NCBI GenBank assembly: GCA_900555765.1
Contig: USMA01000099.1
Span: 1-5,226, forward strand
DNA length: 5,226 nucleotides
Source of the DNA: an uncultured Collinsella sp.
GTDB lineage: Bacteria; Actinomycetota; Coriobacteriia; Coriobacteriales; Coriobacteriaceae
Direction of reading: 5' to 3'
The position numbers and the translations under genes are program-made. Below are positions 1-5,226 of this stretch, piece by piece (the first letter of the stretch is position 1; each line of letters begins with the position of its first letter). The notes under the pieces are model-generated. The model had not been told where the DNA came from. It worked only from the letters and a program-made list of their open reading frames with translations, and ran no database searches.

Positions 1-636
1 GAGAATCTCGACCCGAGACTGCTGACGGCAGGCAGCCGCGACGGGAAGCCAAGCGCAAACAGTCTCCCCCTCCAGAGCGCCGGGGACAGACACGGACGCT
101 TTAAGCGTAATGACGCGAGCCAATCCGTTTTGTGACTCCATCTCCTTGAGCATCTCGTCGCGCAGTGCTATTCCGTCCGTAGAATCGGGACGCATGCCGG
201 GGACCTCTTTGGGATATACGCGAAGCGAATCGAGGAAGTTGTCGAGAACGAACAGCTCGCCATCGATAAAGCGCCAGTCAATACGCTTACGGTCAATCAG
301 ATCGTCAAACTGCTCCTCGGTAAACTCAGGCCACTCCTCGCGAATCATCGCAATAGCTCGATCGCGCGACACCGAAAAATGAAGCGGCGTCTCGAGCATG
401 CGATACCGCTCGGCACGAACGCAGGCTGCCAGGGAAGGCTCAGGATTCTGCCTCAAAAGACGATCACAAGCCGCAACAGCCTGCGTCAAATACCCGGCAT
501 CCTTAAGACGAAGAATCTCGGGCGGCAGTCCAATATCGAGATGACGAAAGTCATCACAGCAAACATCAACAGAGCAACCAACAGGACCCTCGTCAACAAC
601 CTTCCCATCAGAAGGCAGCACATTAATAACAGCCAT
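1..636 (-). CDS. Transglutaminase-like domain protein, N-terminal part (cut by window edge)
   Basis: An open minus-strand frame runs off the left edge, giving 212 residues without a stop. The N-terminal part has an LPPEILRLKDAGYLTQAV segment (about residues 37-54) and a helical stretch. Next comes EEWPEFTEEQFDDLIDRKR, then IDWRFIDGELFVLDNF (100-134), the 'acidic helix, DW-hydrophobic-DGE' pattern I associate with the leader region of bacterial transglutaminase-like (cysteine protease fold) proteins. The end (172-212) turns beta-rich, with ETVCAWLPVAA followed by QQSRVEIL, resembling the strand region before the transglutaminase core. The catalytic Cys-His-Asp core would lie beyond the edge, so activity cannot be judged. 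No signal peptide is evident. Start choice: ATG at 636 has GGAG 6 nt upstream. An in-frame ATG at 672 would add 12 residues but has no ribosome site, and an in-frame TGA lies further upstream. The first half prefers T-ending codons, unlike the aldolase. The gene is certain enough; the family is a recognition from memory. Confidence 0.72.
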   Translation of the reverse strand, partial: MAVINVLPSDGKVVDEGPVGCSVDVCCDDFRHLDIGLPPEILRLKDAGYLTQAVAACDRLLRQNPEPSLAACVRAERYRMLETPLHFSVSRDRAIAMIREEWPEFTEEQFDDLIDRKRIDWRFIDGELFVLDNFLDSLRVYPKEVPGMRPDSTDGIALRDEMLKEMESQNGLARVITLKASVSVPGALEGETVCAWLPVAAACRQQSRVEIL

Positions 637-743
637 ACCAAACTCCAAGTCATTAGAACTCTCGAAGCCCATTGTAGCGAGATAAAATAGAAAGCCCCAA
701 CAAAGGAGCCATCAACGCCGCCGAACGGTAGTCAATAAATGAA

Positions 744-830
744 TTCAGCCCAGTAACCCTGTAGCGAGTTAACGAAGGAGGCCCCGTTCACCCGGAGCTT
801 TTCCCGTCGCGCGACTTCTGGCGAAGCCAG
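744..830. repeat. Intergenic repeat unit, copy 1 (lacks the closing arm)
   Basis: This unit shares an ordered series of blocks with the unit at 843-927: TTCAG, 4 variable bases, GTAACCCTG, then CGAAGGA, GCCCCGT, CCCGGA, and an identical 22-base core (809-830) ending in the mini-hairpin CTGGC-GAA-GCCAG (818-830). It contains the 10-base palindrome GTCGCGCGAC (806-815). Unlike copy 2 it is not followed by a complementary arm, so it looks like a half or decayed element. I see no coding potential here. The rest of the gap (637-743) holds the alternative start and leader of the transglutaminase-like gene, with a TTGACT -35-like hexamer on the minus strand at 730-735 but no good -10 partner. Confidence 0.8.
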
Positions 831-842
831 TAGCCACCTTAG

Positions 843-927
843 TTCAGACTCGTAACCCTGCGGCGTTAAACGAAGGAAGCCCCGTCCCCCGGAACTGTTT
901 TCTTGGCGCGACTTCTGGCGAAGCCAG
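843..927. repeat. Intergenic repeat unit, copy 2
   Basis: This is the second unit of the direct repeat, starting 99 nt after copy 1. The blocks follow in the same order: TTCAG (843-847), GTAACCCTG (852-860), CGAAGGA, GCCCCGT, CCCGGA, and the 22-base identical core at 906-927 with CTGGC-GAA-GCCAG at 915-927. Small indels separate the copies. Its second half forms the left side of the long hairpin at 875-966. Tandem half and full copies in one gap suggest a dispersed non-coding repeat family of the host, comparable in kind to REP/BIME elements. That family assignment is inference. Confidence 0.8.
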
Positions 928-966
928 GTGAGCGCAAAGGAAACAGTGTAGGGGGACGGGGCTTCC
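875..966 (-). repeat. 92-nt long hairpin downstream of fba; possible terminator or repeat element
   Basis: The arms 875-890 and 951-966 are perfect 16-base inverted complements. After a 3x3 internal loop (891-893/948-950), 894-904 pairs with 937-947 over 11 bp including one T-G wobble. After a single G/A mismatch, 906-909 pairs with 932-935, and an apical mini-hairpin lies at 915-919/923-927. In the fba transcript the structure starts 20 nt after the stop codon, so it could terminate fba or protect its 3' end. After the stem the transcript reads UUCGUUUAA, not a clean U tract, so a canonical intrinsic terminator is only possible. The pairing is directly visible; the function is inferred. Confidence 0.75.
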
Positions 967-986
967 GGCGGGAAGTTTAGCGACGC

Positions 987-1853
987 TTACGCCTTGTTGA
1001 CGGAGCCAAACTCCTCCATGAGCTCCTTGGTGCGGGCAACGATGTTGTCGCGACCAGGCTTGAGGAGCTTGCGGGGGTCAAAGCCCTTGCCCTGCTGATC
1101 CTTGCCAGCCTCGATATACTCGCGAACGCCCTTGGCGAAGACGAGCTGCAGATCGGTGTTAACGTTGATCTTGGAGATACCCAGGGAGATGGCCTTCTTG
1201 ATCTGATCCTCGGGGATGCCGGTACCACCGTGCAGAACGAGGGGCAGGTCGCCGGTCTGAGCCTTGATCTCGCCCAGACGCTCGAAGGAAAGGCCAGCCC
1301 AGTCGGCGGGATACACGCCGTGGATGTTGCCGATACCGCAGGCGAGGAAGTCGACGCCCAGGTCAGCAATCTGCTTGCACTCAGCGGGGTCAGCGAGCTC
1401 GCCGTTGGAGGTCACGCCGTCCTCGGTGCCGCCGATGCCGCCGACCTCGGCCTCGATGGACATGCCCTTGGAGTGGGCAAGCTCGACGAGTTCCTTGGTG
1501 CGGTCGAGGTTAAGCTGGAAGGTCTCCTCGTGAGAGCCGTCATACATGATGGACGTGAAGCCGGCCTCGATGCACTTGAAGCAGTCCTCGTAAGAACCGT
1601 GATCGAGGTGAAGGGCGACGGGGACGGTAACGCCCGTGGCCTCGACGGCAGCCTTGACCATGTCGGCGCAGACCTTGAAACCGCCCATCCACTTAGCGGC
1701 ACCAGCGGTGCACTGAAGGATCAGCGGAGACTTGGCCTCCTCGGCGGCCTGGAGAATAGCCAGGGTCCACTCGAGGATGTTGGTGTTGAAGGCACCGAGA
1801 GCGTACTTGCCGGCCTCGGCCTTCTTGAGCATGTCTGCTGCGTTGACGAGCAT
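987..1853 (-). CDS. fba: Class II (IIB) fructose-1,6-bisphosphate aldolase
   Basis: This cytosolic zinc enzyme of glycolysis and gluconeogenesis reversibly splits fructose 1,6-bisphosphate into dihydroxyacetone phosphate and glyceraldehyde 3-phosphate. The 288-residue product matches the short class IIB length (about 285) and is a TIM barrel. Visible motifs: LHLDHG (81-86) with catalytic Asp84 and zinc ligand His85; EAEVGGIGG (134-142) with Glu136; GNIHGVY (175-181) with zinc ligand His178; LVLHGGTG (205-212) with zinc ligand His208; KINVNTD (228-234), which binds substrate phosphate. The start at 1853 has AGGAGG (1862-1867) exactly 8 nt upstream. The frame stays open to an ATG at 2120, but that would overlap the upstream gene and add residues with no family counterpart. 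Codons are strongly C/G-ending, as expected for high expression. Tagatose-bisphosphate aldolase (GatY/KbaY) is a close relative and cannot be fully excluded, but no galactitol or tagatose genes are nearby. Confidence 0.95.
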   Translation of the reverse strand: MLVNAADMLKKAEAGKYALGAFNTNILEWTLAILQAAEEAKSPLILQCTAGAAKWMGGFKVCADMVKAAVEATGVTVPVALHLDHGSYEDCFKCIEAGFTSIMYDGSHEETFQLNLDRTKELVELAHSKGMSIEAEVGGIGGTEDGVTSNGELADPAECKQIADLGVDFLACGIGNIHGVYPADWAGLSFERLGEIKAQTGDLPLVLHGGTGIPEDQIKKAISLGISKINVNTDLQLVFAKGVREYIEAGKDQQGKGFDPRKLLKPGRDNIVARTKELMEEFGSVNKA

Positions 1854-1861
1854 AAAAGAAA

Positions 1862-1867
1862 CCTCCT
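1862..1867 (-). promoter_or_regulatory. Ribosome binding site of fba
   Basis: A perfect AGGAGG sits 8 nt before the ATG at 1853. It decides the start against the longer open frame reaching 2120. Confidence 0.9.
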
Positions 1868-1893
1868 GTAAGGTTGCTCCGATAACGCCTGAG

Positions 1894-1902
1894 ATTTTAC
1901 CA
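1894..1902 (-). promoter_or_regulatory. Candidate extended -10 promoter for fba
   Basis: The minus strand reads TGGTAAAAT, an extended -10 (TGn) with a hexamer matching TATAAT at 5 of 6 positions. Transcription would begin near 1887, giving a leader of about 34 nt that contains the ribosome site. No convincing -35 is seen at 16-18 nt (TTTATG is the best available), which is typical when an extended -10 carries the contacts. This is a prediction from consensus only. Confidence 0.5.
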
Positions 1903-1951
1903 CGACATACCCGAGCATAAACGTTCGTTTGTTCACGAATACCATCCGATT

Positions 1952-1966
1952 GGACAAATTTTGACC
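1952..1966. promoter_or_regulatory. Imperfect palindrome upstream of the fba promoter, possible operator
   Basis: GGACAAA-T-TTTGACC is a 15-base inverted repeat with one mismatched pair, about 50 nt upstream of the candidate -10. A second, weaker inverted pair TTCGT/ACGAA lies at 1924-1928 and 1935-1939. The size and position fit a regulator site. I cannot name a regulator, and a chance palindrome in an AT-richer stretch is possible. Confidence 0.25.
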
Positions 1967-2014
1967 GTTTGCCCCACAGAATCGACCCACTGGGGAAAAT
2001 AGCTTGACGATTGA

Positions 2015-2040
2015 GCGGTCTTCGTGATTCGAAAGACGGC
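2015..2040 (-). terminator. Weak stem-loop after the MBL hydrolase gene
   Basis: 2015-2024 pairs with 2030-2040 over 9 bp, with one G/G mismatch and one bulged A, around the loop TGATT. It begins 7 nt after the hydrolase stop codon. The transcript continues UCAAUCGUC with no U tract, so it is a poor intrinsic terminator and may only stabilise a 3' end. Confidence 0.3.
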
Positions 2041-2047
2041 TTCGAGC

Positions 2048-2731
2048 CTACATCTGCATAAACGGATTCTGCATAAGTTCGCGCGCCATCGTGGTCGAAT
2101 CGCCATGGCCCGTCAAGCAAACGGTATCGGGCGGAAGCGTCTTGGCAAGTTTGGAGAGCGAGCGCATAATCGCCGCCTCGTCACCGCCGGAAAGATCGGT
2201 ACGACCGTGGCTGCCCGGGAAAAGCGTGTCGCCCACAAAGGCGATGTTCCCCTGCTCGGTCGCGGCGAACAGGACGATGCCGCCCGGCGTATGCCCCGGC
2301 GTCTCGATCACCTGCAGGCAGATATCGCCCAATTCAATCGTATCGCCCTCGGCAAGCAGCCGCGTCGGCTCGCCCGGATCGGGCGTCTCAATACCCCACA
2401 TGGCGCGCTGCTCCTCGATATTTGCGCGAGGCACCGTCACGTCCTTAGCGCACAACTCATATAGCGCGCCGTCGCCAACAACAGCTCGAACCCCGGCGAC
2501 CCCGCCAACATGGTCGGCATGACCGTGCGTGCAGACAGAGCCGAGTACGCGCACCTCGGGATGCGCGGTGCGGATATGCTCCACAAGACGCTCGCCCTCC
2601 CACGCCGGATCGACGATTAAGCACTCGTCATTCGAAATCACGGCGTAACTGTTGGTCTGAATGGGGCCGTTGACGAGTGCTTCAATCGAAGCCGCACCTC
2701 GGGGTGTCAGGTCCAAAGTCATATCGCCCAT
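2048..2731 (-). CDS. MBL-fold metallohydrolase, glyoxalase II-like
   Basis: This is a 227-residue cytosolic metallo-beta-lactamase-fold hydrolase of the hydroxyacylglutathione hydrolase-like group. The dinuclear metal site is complete: THGHADHVGG (68-77) with His69, His71, Asp73 and His74; TPGHTPGG (144-151) with His147; FVGDTLFPGSHGRTDL (166-180) with bridging Asp168; and LTGHGDS (206-212) with His209. The N-terminal NGPIQTNSYAVISNDECLIVDP is the usual strand pair leading to the active site. It lacks the C-terminal glutathione-binding domain of true glyoxalase II, so the substrate, probably a small thioester, is not known. Start choice: AGGAGG (2740-2745) is 8 nt from the ATG at 2731 but only 2 nt from an ATG at 2737, so 2731 is preferred; a further ATG at 2722 is too distant. 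The gene lies 88 nt after rel, separated by a terminator-like hairpin, and 194 nt before fba. Confidence 0.9.
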   Translation of the reverse strand: MGDMTLDLTPRGAASIEALVNGPIQTNSYAVISNDECLIVDPAWEGERLVEHIRTAHPEVRVLGSVCTHGHADHVGGVAGVRAVVGDGALYELCAKDVTVPRANIEEQRAMWGIETPDPGEPTRLLAEGDTIELGDICLQVIETPGHTPGGIVLFAATEQGNIAFVGDTLFPGSHGRTDLSGGDEAAIMRSLSKLAKTLPPDTVCLTGHGDSTTMARELMQNPFMQM

Positions 2732-2748
2732 GCGCATACCCTCCTTCT

Positions 2749-2786
2749 AAAATACACTCGAGGCATCAAACGATGCCTCGAGTGTA
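2749..2786 (-). terminator. Intrinsic terminator-like hairpin between rel and the MBL gene
   Basis: A perfect 15-bp inverted repeat (2753-2767 with 2772-2786) closes a 4-base loop. On the minus strand it is followed by TTTT (2749-2752), though the run is short and broken by AG. It starts 33 nt after the rel stop, as expected for a rel terminator. Its end lies only 3 nt before the AGGAGG of the downstream gene, so that gene is expressed either by read-through or from a promoter within the rel 3' region. Confidence 0.75.
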
Positions 2787-2819
2787 GCGAATATCGATAA
2801 TGTGACACGTTCGTCGCGA

Positions 2820-5132
2820 CTAAACGCGGCGCTTAAGCTGGGCTCCACCCTCACCGGGCATCAGGCGGCGCGCGTCGTAGACCGAGTCAACGCTGCTGAT
2901 GGAGGCCAGCAGCGGATCCAGACCACTCGCGTCCGAGATCTCGACCATAAAGCGCAGGGTTGCAATACCCTCGCGGTTGGTCGACGTGGCGGCAGAAAGG
3001 ATATTGCCGCCCGCATCGCCAATGGCAATGGTGACATCCTTGAGAAGGCCCATGCGGTCCAGGCACTCGACCACGATCTCGACCTGGAAGAGGGTGTCGG
3101 CAGCGCCGTCCCACTCCACTTCGATCATGCGCTCGGGATGCTCCATAAGACCCTTGACGTTGGGACAGTTGGCGCGATGCACCGAAACGCCACGACCGCG
3201 CGTGATGAAGCCGACGATGTCGTCGCCCGTCACGGGGTTGCAGCAATGAGCCAGACGGACCAGTAGGCCGCTGTTGCTCTCGCCCTTGACGATAATGCCG
3301 TTACTGGCGCTCTTGCCGCGCTTTTGCGGCTTGCGGTTGGAGCCGCGAGCAGGCTGCTTCACGACCTCGGCGATAGCCTCGGCCTTGGTGAGCTGTTCCT
3401 CGGGCTTGGGGTCCAAGATTTGCTCGACCTTATTGCCCACAGCGCGCGGGGCAACCTTGCCGGCGCCGACGGCGGCAAACAGGTCCTCGAGCTGCTTAAA
3501 GTTAAACTGCTCCGCCACGGCGTTGAGCGCACGCGTCGAACGCGGCGTAGAAATGCCATAGCCACGCTTACGCAGGTCCTTGGCCAGCATATCGCGACCG
3601 GCGGCAGCGTCGTCGTCCTTGGTCGCAGCGGCAAAATAGCGGCGGATCTTTGACTTGGCGGAAGGCGTCTTAACGATCTTGAGCCAATCGCGCGACGGCT
3701 TGGAACTCTTGTTAGTCAGGATTTCAACGCGGTCGCCCGTCTTGATCTCGTGCGTGAGCGGAGCCACCGCACCGTTGATTTTGGCGCCGACGCAGTGGTT
3801 TCCCACCTCGGTGTGAACGGCATAGGCAAAGTCGAGCGGCGTGGAGCCGGCACGAAGCGCCATGACCTCGCCTTTGGGCGTGAAGACAAAGATCTCTTGA
3901 TCGAACAGATCGACCTTCAGCGAGTGCAGGTATTCCTTGGCATCGGTGATCTCGTCGGAAGCCGCCCAATCGAGCGAATGTTTGAGCCAGTTGATCTGGT
4001 CGTCCAAACGTTGAGCGTCATTGGTCTTGGAAGCAGACGATCCGCCCGACTTCTTATATAGCCAGTGGGCGGCAATGCCGTATTCTGCGGTTTCGTGCAT
4101 TTCCCAGGTGCGGATCTGCACCTCGAAGGGAATGCCCTGGGAGCCGATGACGGTGGTGTGCAGGCTCTGGTACATATTGACCTTAGGCATGGCGATATAG
4201 TCTTTAAAGCGACCAGGCATGGTGGGCCACAGCGTATGCACCGCACCGAGCGTGGAGTAGCAATCGCGCACCGAATGGGTAATAACGCGCAGCGCCACCA
4301 GGTCGTAGATCTCGGAGAACTCCTTGCCCTTGCGCTTCATCTTTTGGTAGATGGACCAATAGTGCTTGGAGCGGCCGTTGATCTGGAAGTCCTCCAGACC
4401 AATGCGGTTGAGCTCATCGGTAAGCGTCTTGATGGTCTCGGCAAGGTAGCGTTCGCGGACCTCGCGCGACTCAGCTACCATACGCGCGATGCGCTGGTAG
4501 GCATCGGGCTCCAGGTAGAAGAAGGACAGGTCCTCGAGCTCCCACTTGATCGAGCTCATGCCCAGGCGGTTGGCGAGAGGCGCGTAGATCTCCATCGTCT
4601 CGAGGGATTTGATGCGCTGCTTCTCCTCGCTCTGATAGGCCATCGTGCGCATGTTGTGCAGTCGGTCGGCCATCTTGATGAGGATGACGCGGATGTCCTT
4701 GGCCATGGCCAGCAGCATCTTGCGCATGTTCTCCATCTGCTGCTCCTCAACGCTCGTGTACTGCACGCGCGTGAGCTTGGTGACGCCCTCGACGATGTCG
4801 GCCACCGAGGCGCCGAAGCTGCGCGCGATGTCGTCATGCGTGAGTGAGGTATCCTCGATCGTGTCGTGCAGCAGCGCCGAGATGATCGAGTCCTCGTCGA
4901 GCCCCATCTCCGCCGTGATGATGGCGGCGGCGATGCAGTGCGACACATAGGGCGAGCCGTCGCGGCGCTTTTGCCCCGAATGCGCGCGGTCGGCGCACTC
5001 GAAGGCCGCGCGCACGCGGCCAAGATCGGCCGGGATGCCGGCGGCGGTGATCTTCTGTTCCAGCTCCTGATAGTGTGCCTCGAGGTCGTAGGGCACCGGA
5101 GCCGCGTTTTCGGCGCGGGTCGCTTCAGACAT
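2820..5132 (-). CDS. rel: Bifunctional (p)ppGpp synthetase/hydrolase Rel (RelA/SpoT homologue)
   Basis: This cytosolic, ribosome-associated enzyme of the stringent response makes and degrades (p)ppGpp. The 770 residues match a full-length Rel. Domains: N-terminal HD hydrolase (about 40-190) with His65, the LLHDTIEDT box (87-95, His89-Asp90) and MADRLHNMRT (154-163). The synthetase domain (about 240-360) has GRSKHYWSIYQKM, Asp277, GRFKDYIAMPK, YQSLHT (321-326), FEVQIRT (336-342) and AAHW (354-357). A TGS domain follows at about 412-472, then a helical region, a basic Lys/Arg-rich linker (about 592-617), a zinc-finger-like segment (LAHCC at 627-631, HRANCPN at 652-658) and a C-terminal ACT domain (about 682-757). 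The RFKD motif (308-311) is the RXKD signature of bifunctional Rel, not the EXDD of synthetase-only RelA. With an intact HD site, both activities are expected. Start: ATG at 5132 has AGGAG 8 nt upstream; an ATG at 5183 would add 17 residues that do not look like Rel. Confidence 0.96.
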   Translation of the reverse strand: MSEATRAENAAPVPYDLEAHYQELEQKITAAGIPADLGRVRAAFECADRAHSGQKRRDGSPYVSHCIAAAIITAEMGLDEDSIISALLHDTIEDTSLTHDDIARSFGASVADIVEGVTKLTRVQYTSVEEQQMENMRKMLLAMAKDIRVILIKMADRLHNMRTMAYQSEEKQRIKSLETMEIYAPLANRLGMSSIKWELEDLSFFYLEPDAYQRIARMVAESREVRERYLAETIKTLTDELNRIGLEDFQINGRSKHYWSIYQKMKRKGKEFSEIYDLVALRVITHSVRDCYSTLGAVHTLWPTMPGRFKDYIAMPKVNMYQSLHTTVIGSQGIPFEVQIRTWEMHETAEYGIAAHWLYKKSGGSSASKTNDAQRLDDQINWLKHSLDWAASDEITDAKEYLHSLKVDLFDQEIFVFTPKGEVMALRAGSTPLDFAYAVHTEVGNHCVGAKINGAVAPLTHEIKTGDRVEILTNKSSKPSRDWLKIVKTPSAKSKIRRYFAAATKDDDAAAGRDMLAKDLRKRGYGISTPRSTRALNAVAEQFNFKQLEDLFAAVGAGKVAPRAVGNKVEQILDPKPEEQLTKAEAIAEVVKQPARGSNRKPQKRGKSASNGIIVKGESNSGLLVRLAHCCNPVTGDDIVGFITRGRGVSVHRANCPNVKGLMEHPERMIEVEWDGAADTLFQVEIVVECLDRMGLLKDVTIAIGDAGGNILSAATSTNREGIATLRFMVEISDASGLDPLLASISSVDSVYDARRLMPGEGGAQLKRRV

Positions 5133-5140
5133 GGGGGTTG

Positions 5141-5157
5141 CTCCTTTCCGAAAAGGA
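5141..5157 (-). promoter_or_regulatory. rel ribosome site inside a small hairpin
   Basis: The minus strand carries GGAAAGGAG (5141-5149), with AGGAG ending 8 nt before the rel ATG at 5132. The bases TCCTTT at 5152-5157 are perfectly complementary to AAAGGA at 5142-5147 around a 4-base loop, so a 6-bp hairpin could cover the ribosome site. The site decides the rel start; a regulatory role for the hairpin is inference, since A-T pairs make it only modestly stable. Confidence 0.6.
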
Positions 5158-5179
5158 ATGGGAATTTCCTGAAAATGTT

Positions 5180-5226
5180 TCATAGCAGCTTCTGCCGGCG
5201 GTCGCGCAGCGCCTGCAGCAGCTTCG
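5180..5226 (-). CDS. 3' end of an unidentified upstream gene
   Basis: A minus-strand frame enters from the right edge and ends at the TGA at 5180-5182, encoding KLLQALRDRRQKLL at its C-terminus. The stop lies 47 nt before the rel start with no terminator visible between, so the two genes are probably co-transcribed. The TGA overlaps an ATG (ATGA, 5180-5183) that opens the 17-residue in-frame extension of rel. In related Gram-positives recJ or apt often precedes rel, but 14 residues are too few to name the gene. Confidence 0.55.
   Translation of the reverse strand, partial: KLLQALRDRRQKLL

Noticed and set aside
110..690. Two plus-strand open frames of 90 and 103 codons
   Set aside because: They lie antisense to the transglutaminase-like frame, are Ser/Arg- or Lys-rich without motifs, and lack ribosome sites; the minus-strand frame is continuous and protein-like.
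680..735. Promoter for the transglutaminase-like gene (TTGACT at 730-735, TATTTT at 684-689)
   Set aside because: The two hexamers are about 40 nt apart and neither has a partner at 16-18 nt, so no promoter is called.
744..927. CRISPR array
   Set aside because: There are only two units, of about 85 nt, with divergent interiors and almost no spacer between them; no cas genes are present.
1230..1871. 213-codon plus-strand open frame
   Set aside because: It is antisense to the aldolase, whose active-site motifs fix the true frame; the composition is that of a codon-bias shadow.
1854..2120. N-terminal extension of the aldolase frame up to an ATG at 2120
   Set aside because: It would overlap the hydrolase gene by 73 nt, has no ribosome site, and adds 89 residues not expected in class IIB aldolases; the ATG at 1853 has a perfect AGGAGG at 8 nt.
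4065..4847. 260-codon plus-strand open frame
   Set aside because: It is the antisense shadow of the conserved rel HD and synthetase coding region, a common artefact of GC-biased codons.

Overview
The window comes from a GC-rich bacterial chromosome. All recognisable genes lie on the minus strand, so they are transcribed from right to left. The gene types suggest a Gram-positive anaerobe of the Coriobacteriia, Collinsella-like: a single long bifunctional Rel, a class IIB fructose-bisphosphate aldolase of Firmicutes/Actinobacteria type, strong AGGAG-type ribosome sites about 8 nt from their starts, and a transglutaminase-like protein of a kind I associate with gut Gram-positives. The taxon is inferred from protein character only and was not tested by search.

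Layout from right to left in transcription order: (1) 5180-5226, the last codons of an unidentified upstream gene. (2) 2820-5132, a full-length Rel (p)ppGpp synthetase/hydrolase, 770 aa. (3) 2749-2786, a 15-bp perfect hairpin with a short U run, which looks like the rel terminator and ends almost at the next ribosome site. (4) 2048-2731, a glyoxalase II-like metallo-beta-lactamase-fold hydrolase, 227 aa. (5) 1854-2047, a 194-nt gap holding a weak stem-loop after the hydrolase gene, an imperfect palindrome and an extended -10 promoter candidate. (6) 987-1853, class II fructose-bisphosphate aldolase, 288 aa. (7) 637-986, a gap of about 350 nt dominated by two related repeat units, the second closing into a 92-nt near-complete hairpin just after the aldolase stop. 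(8) 1-636, the N-terminal part of a transglutaminase-like protein that runs off the left edge.

The protein-coding content is ordinary housekeeping: stringent response, metal-dependent thioester or similar hydrolysis, and glycolysis/gluconeogenesis. The genes do not form an obvious single pathway, and the terminator and promoter signals suggest mostly separate transcripts. I do not see a new multi-gene system. The least explained part is the repeat and hairpin region at 744-966. Next come the hairpin placed against the hydrolase ribosome site and the small hairpin that would cover the rel ribosome site.
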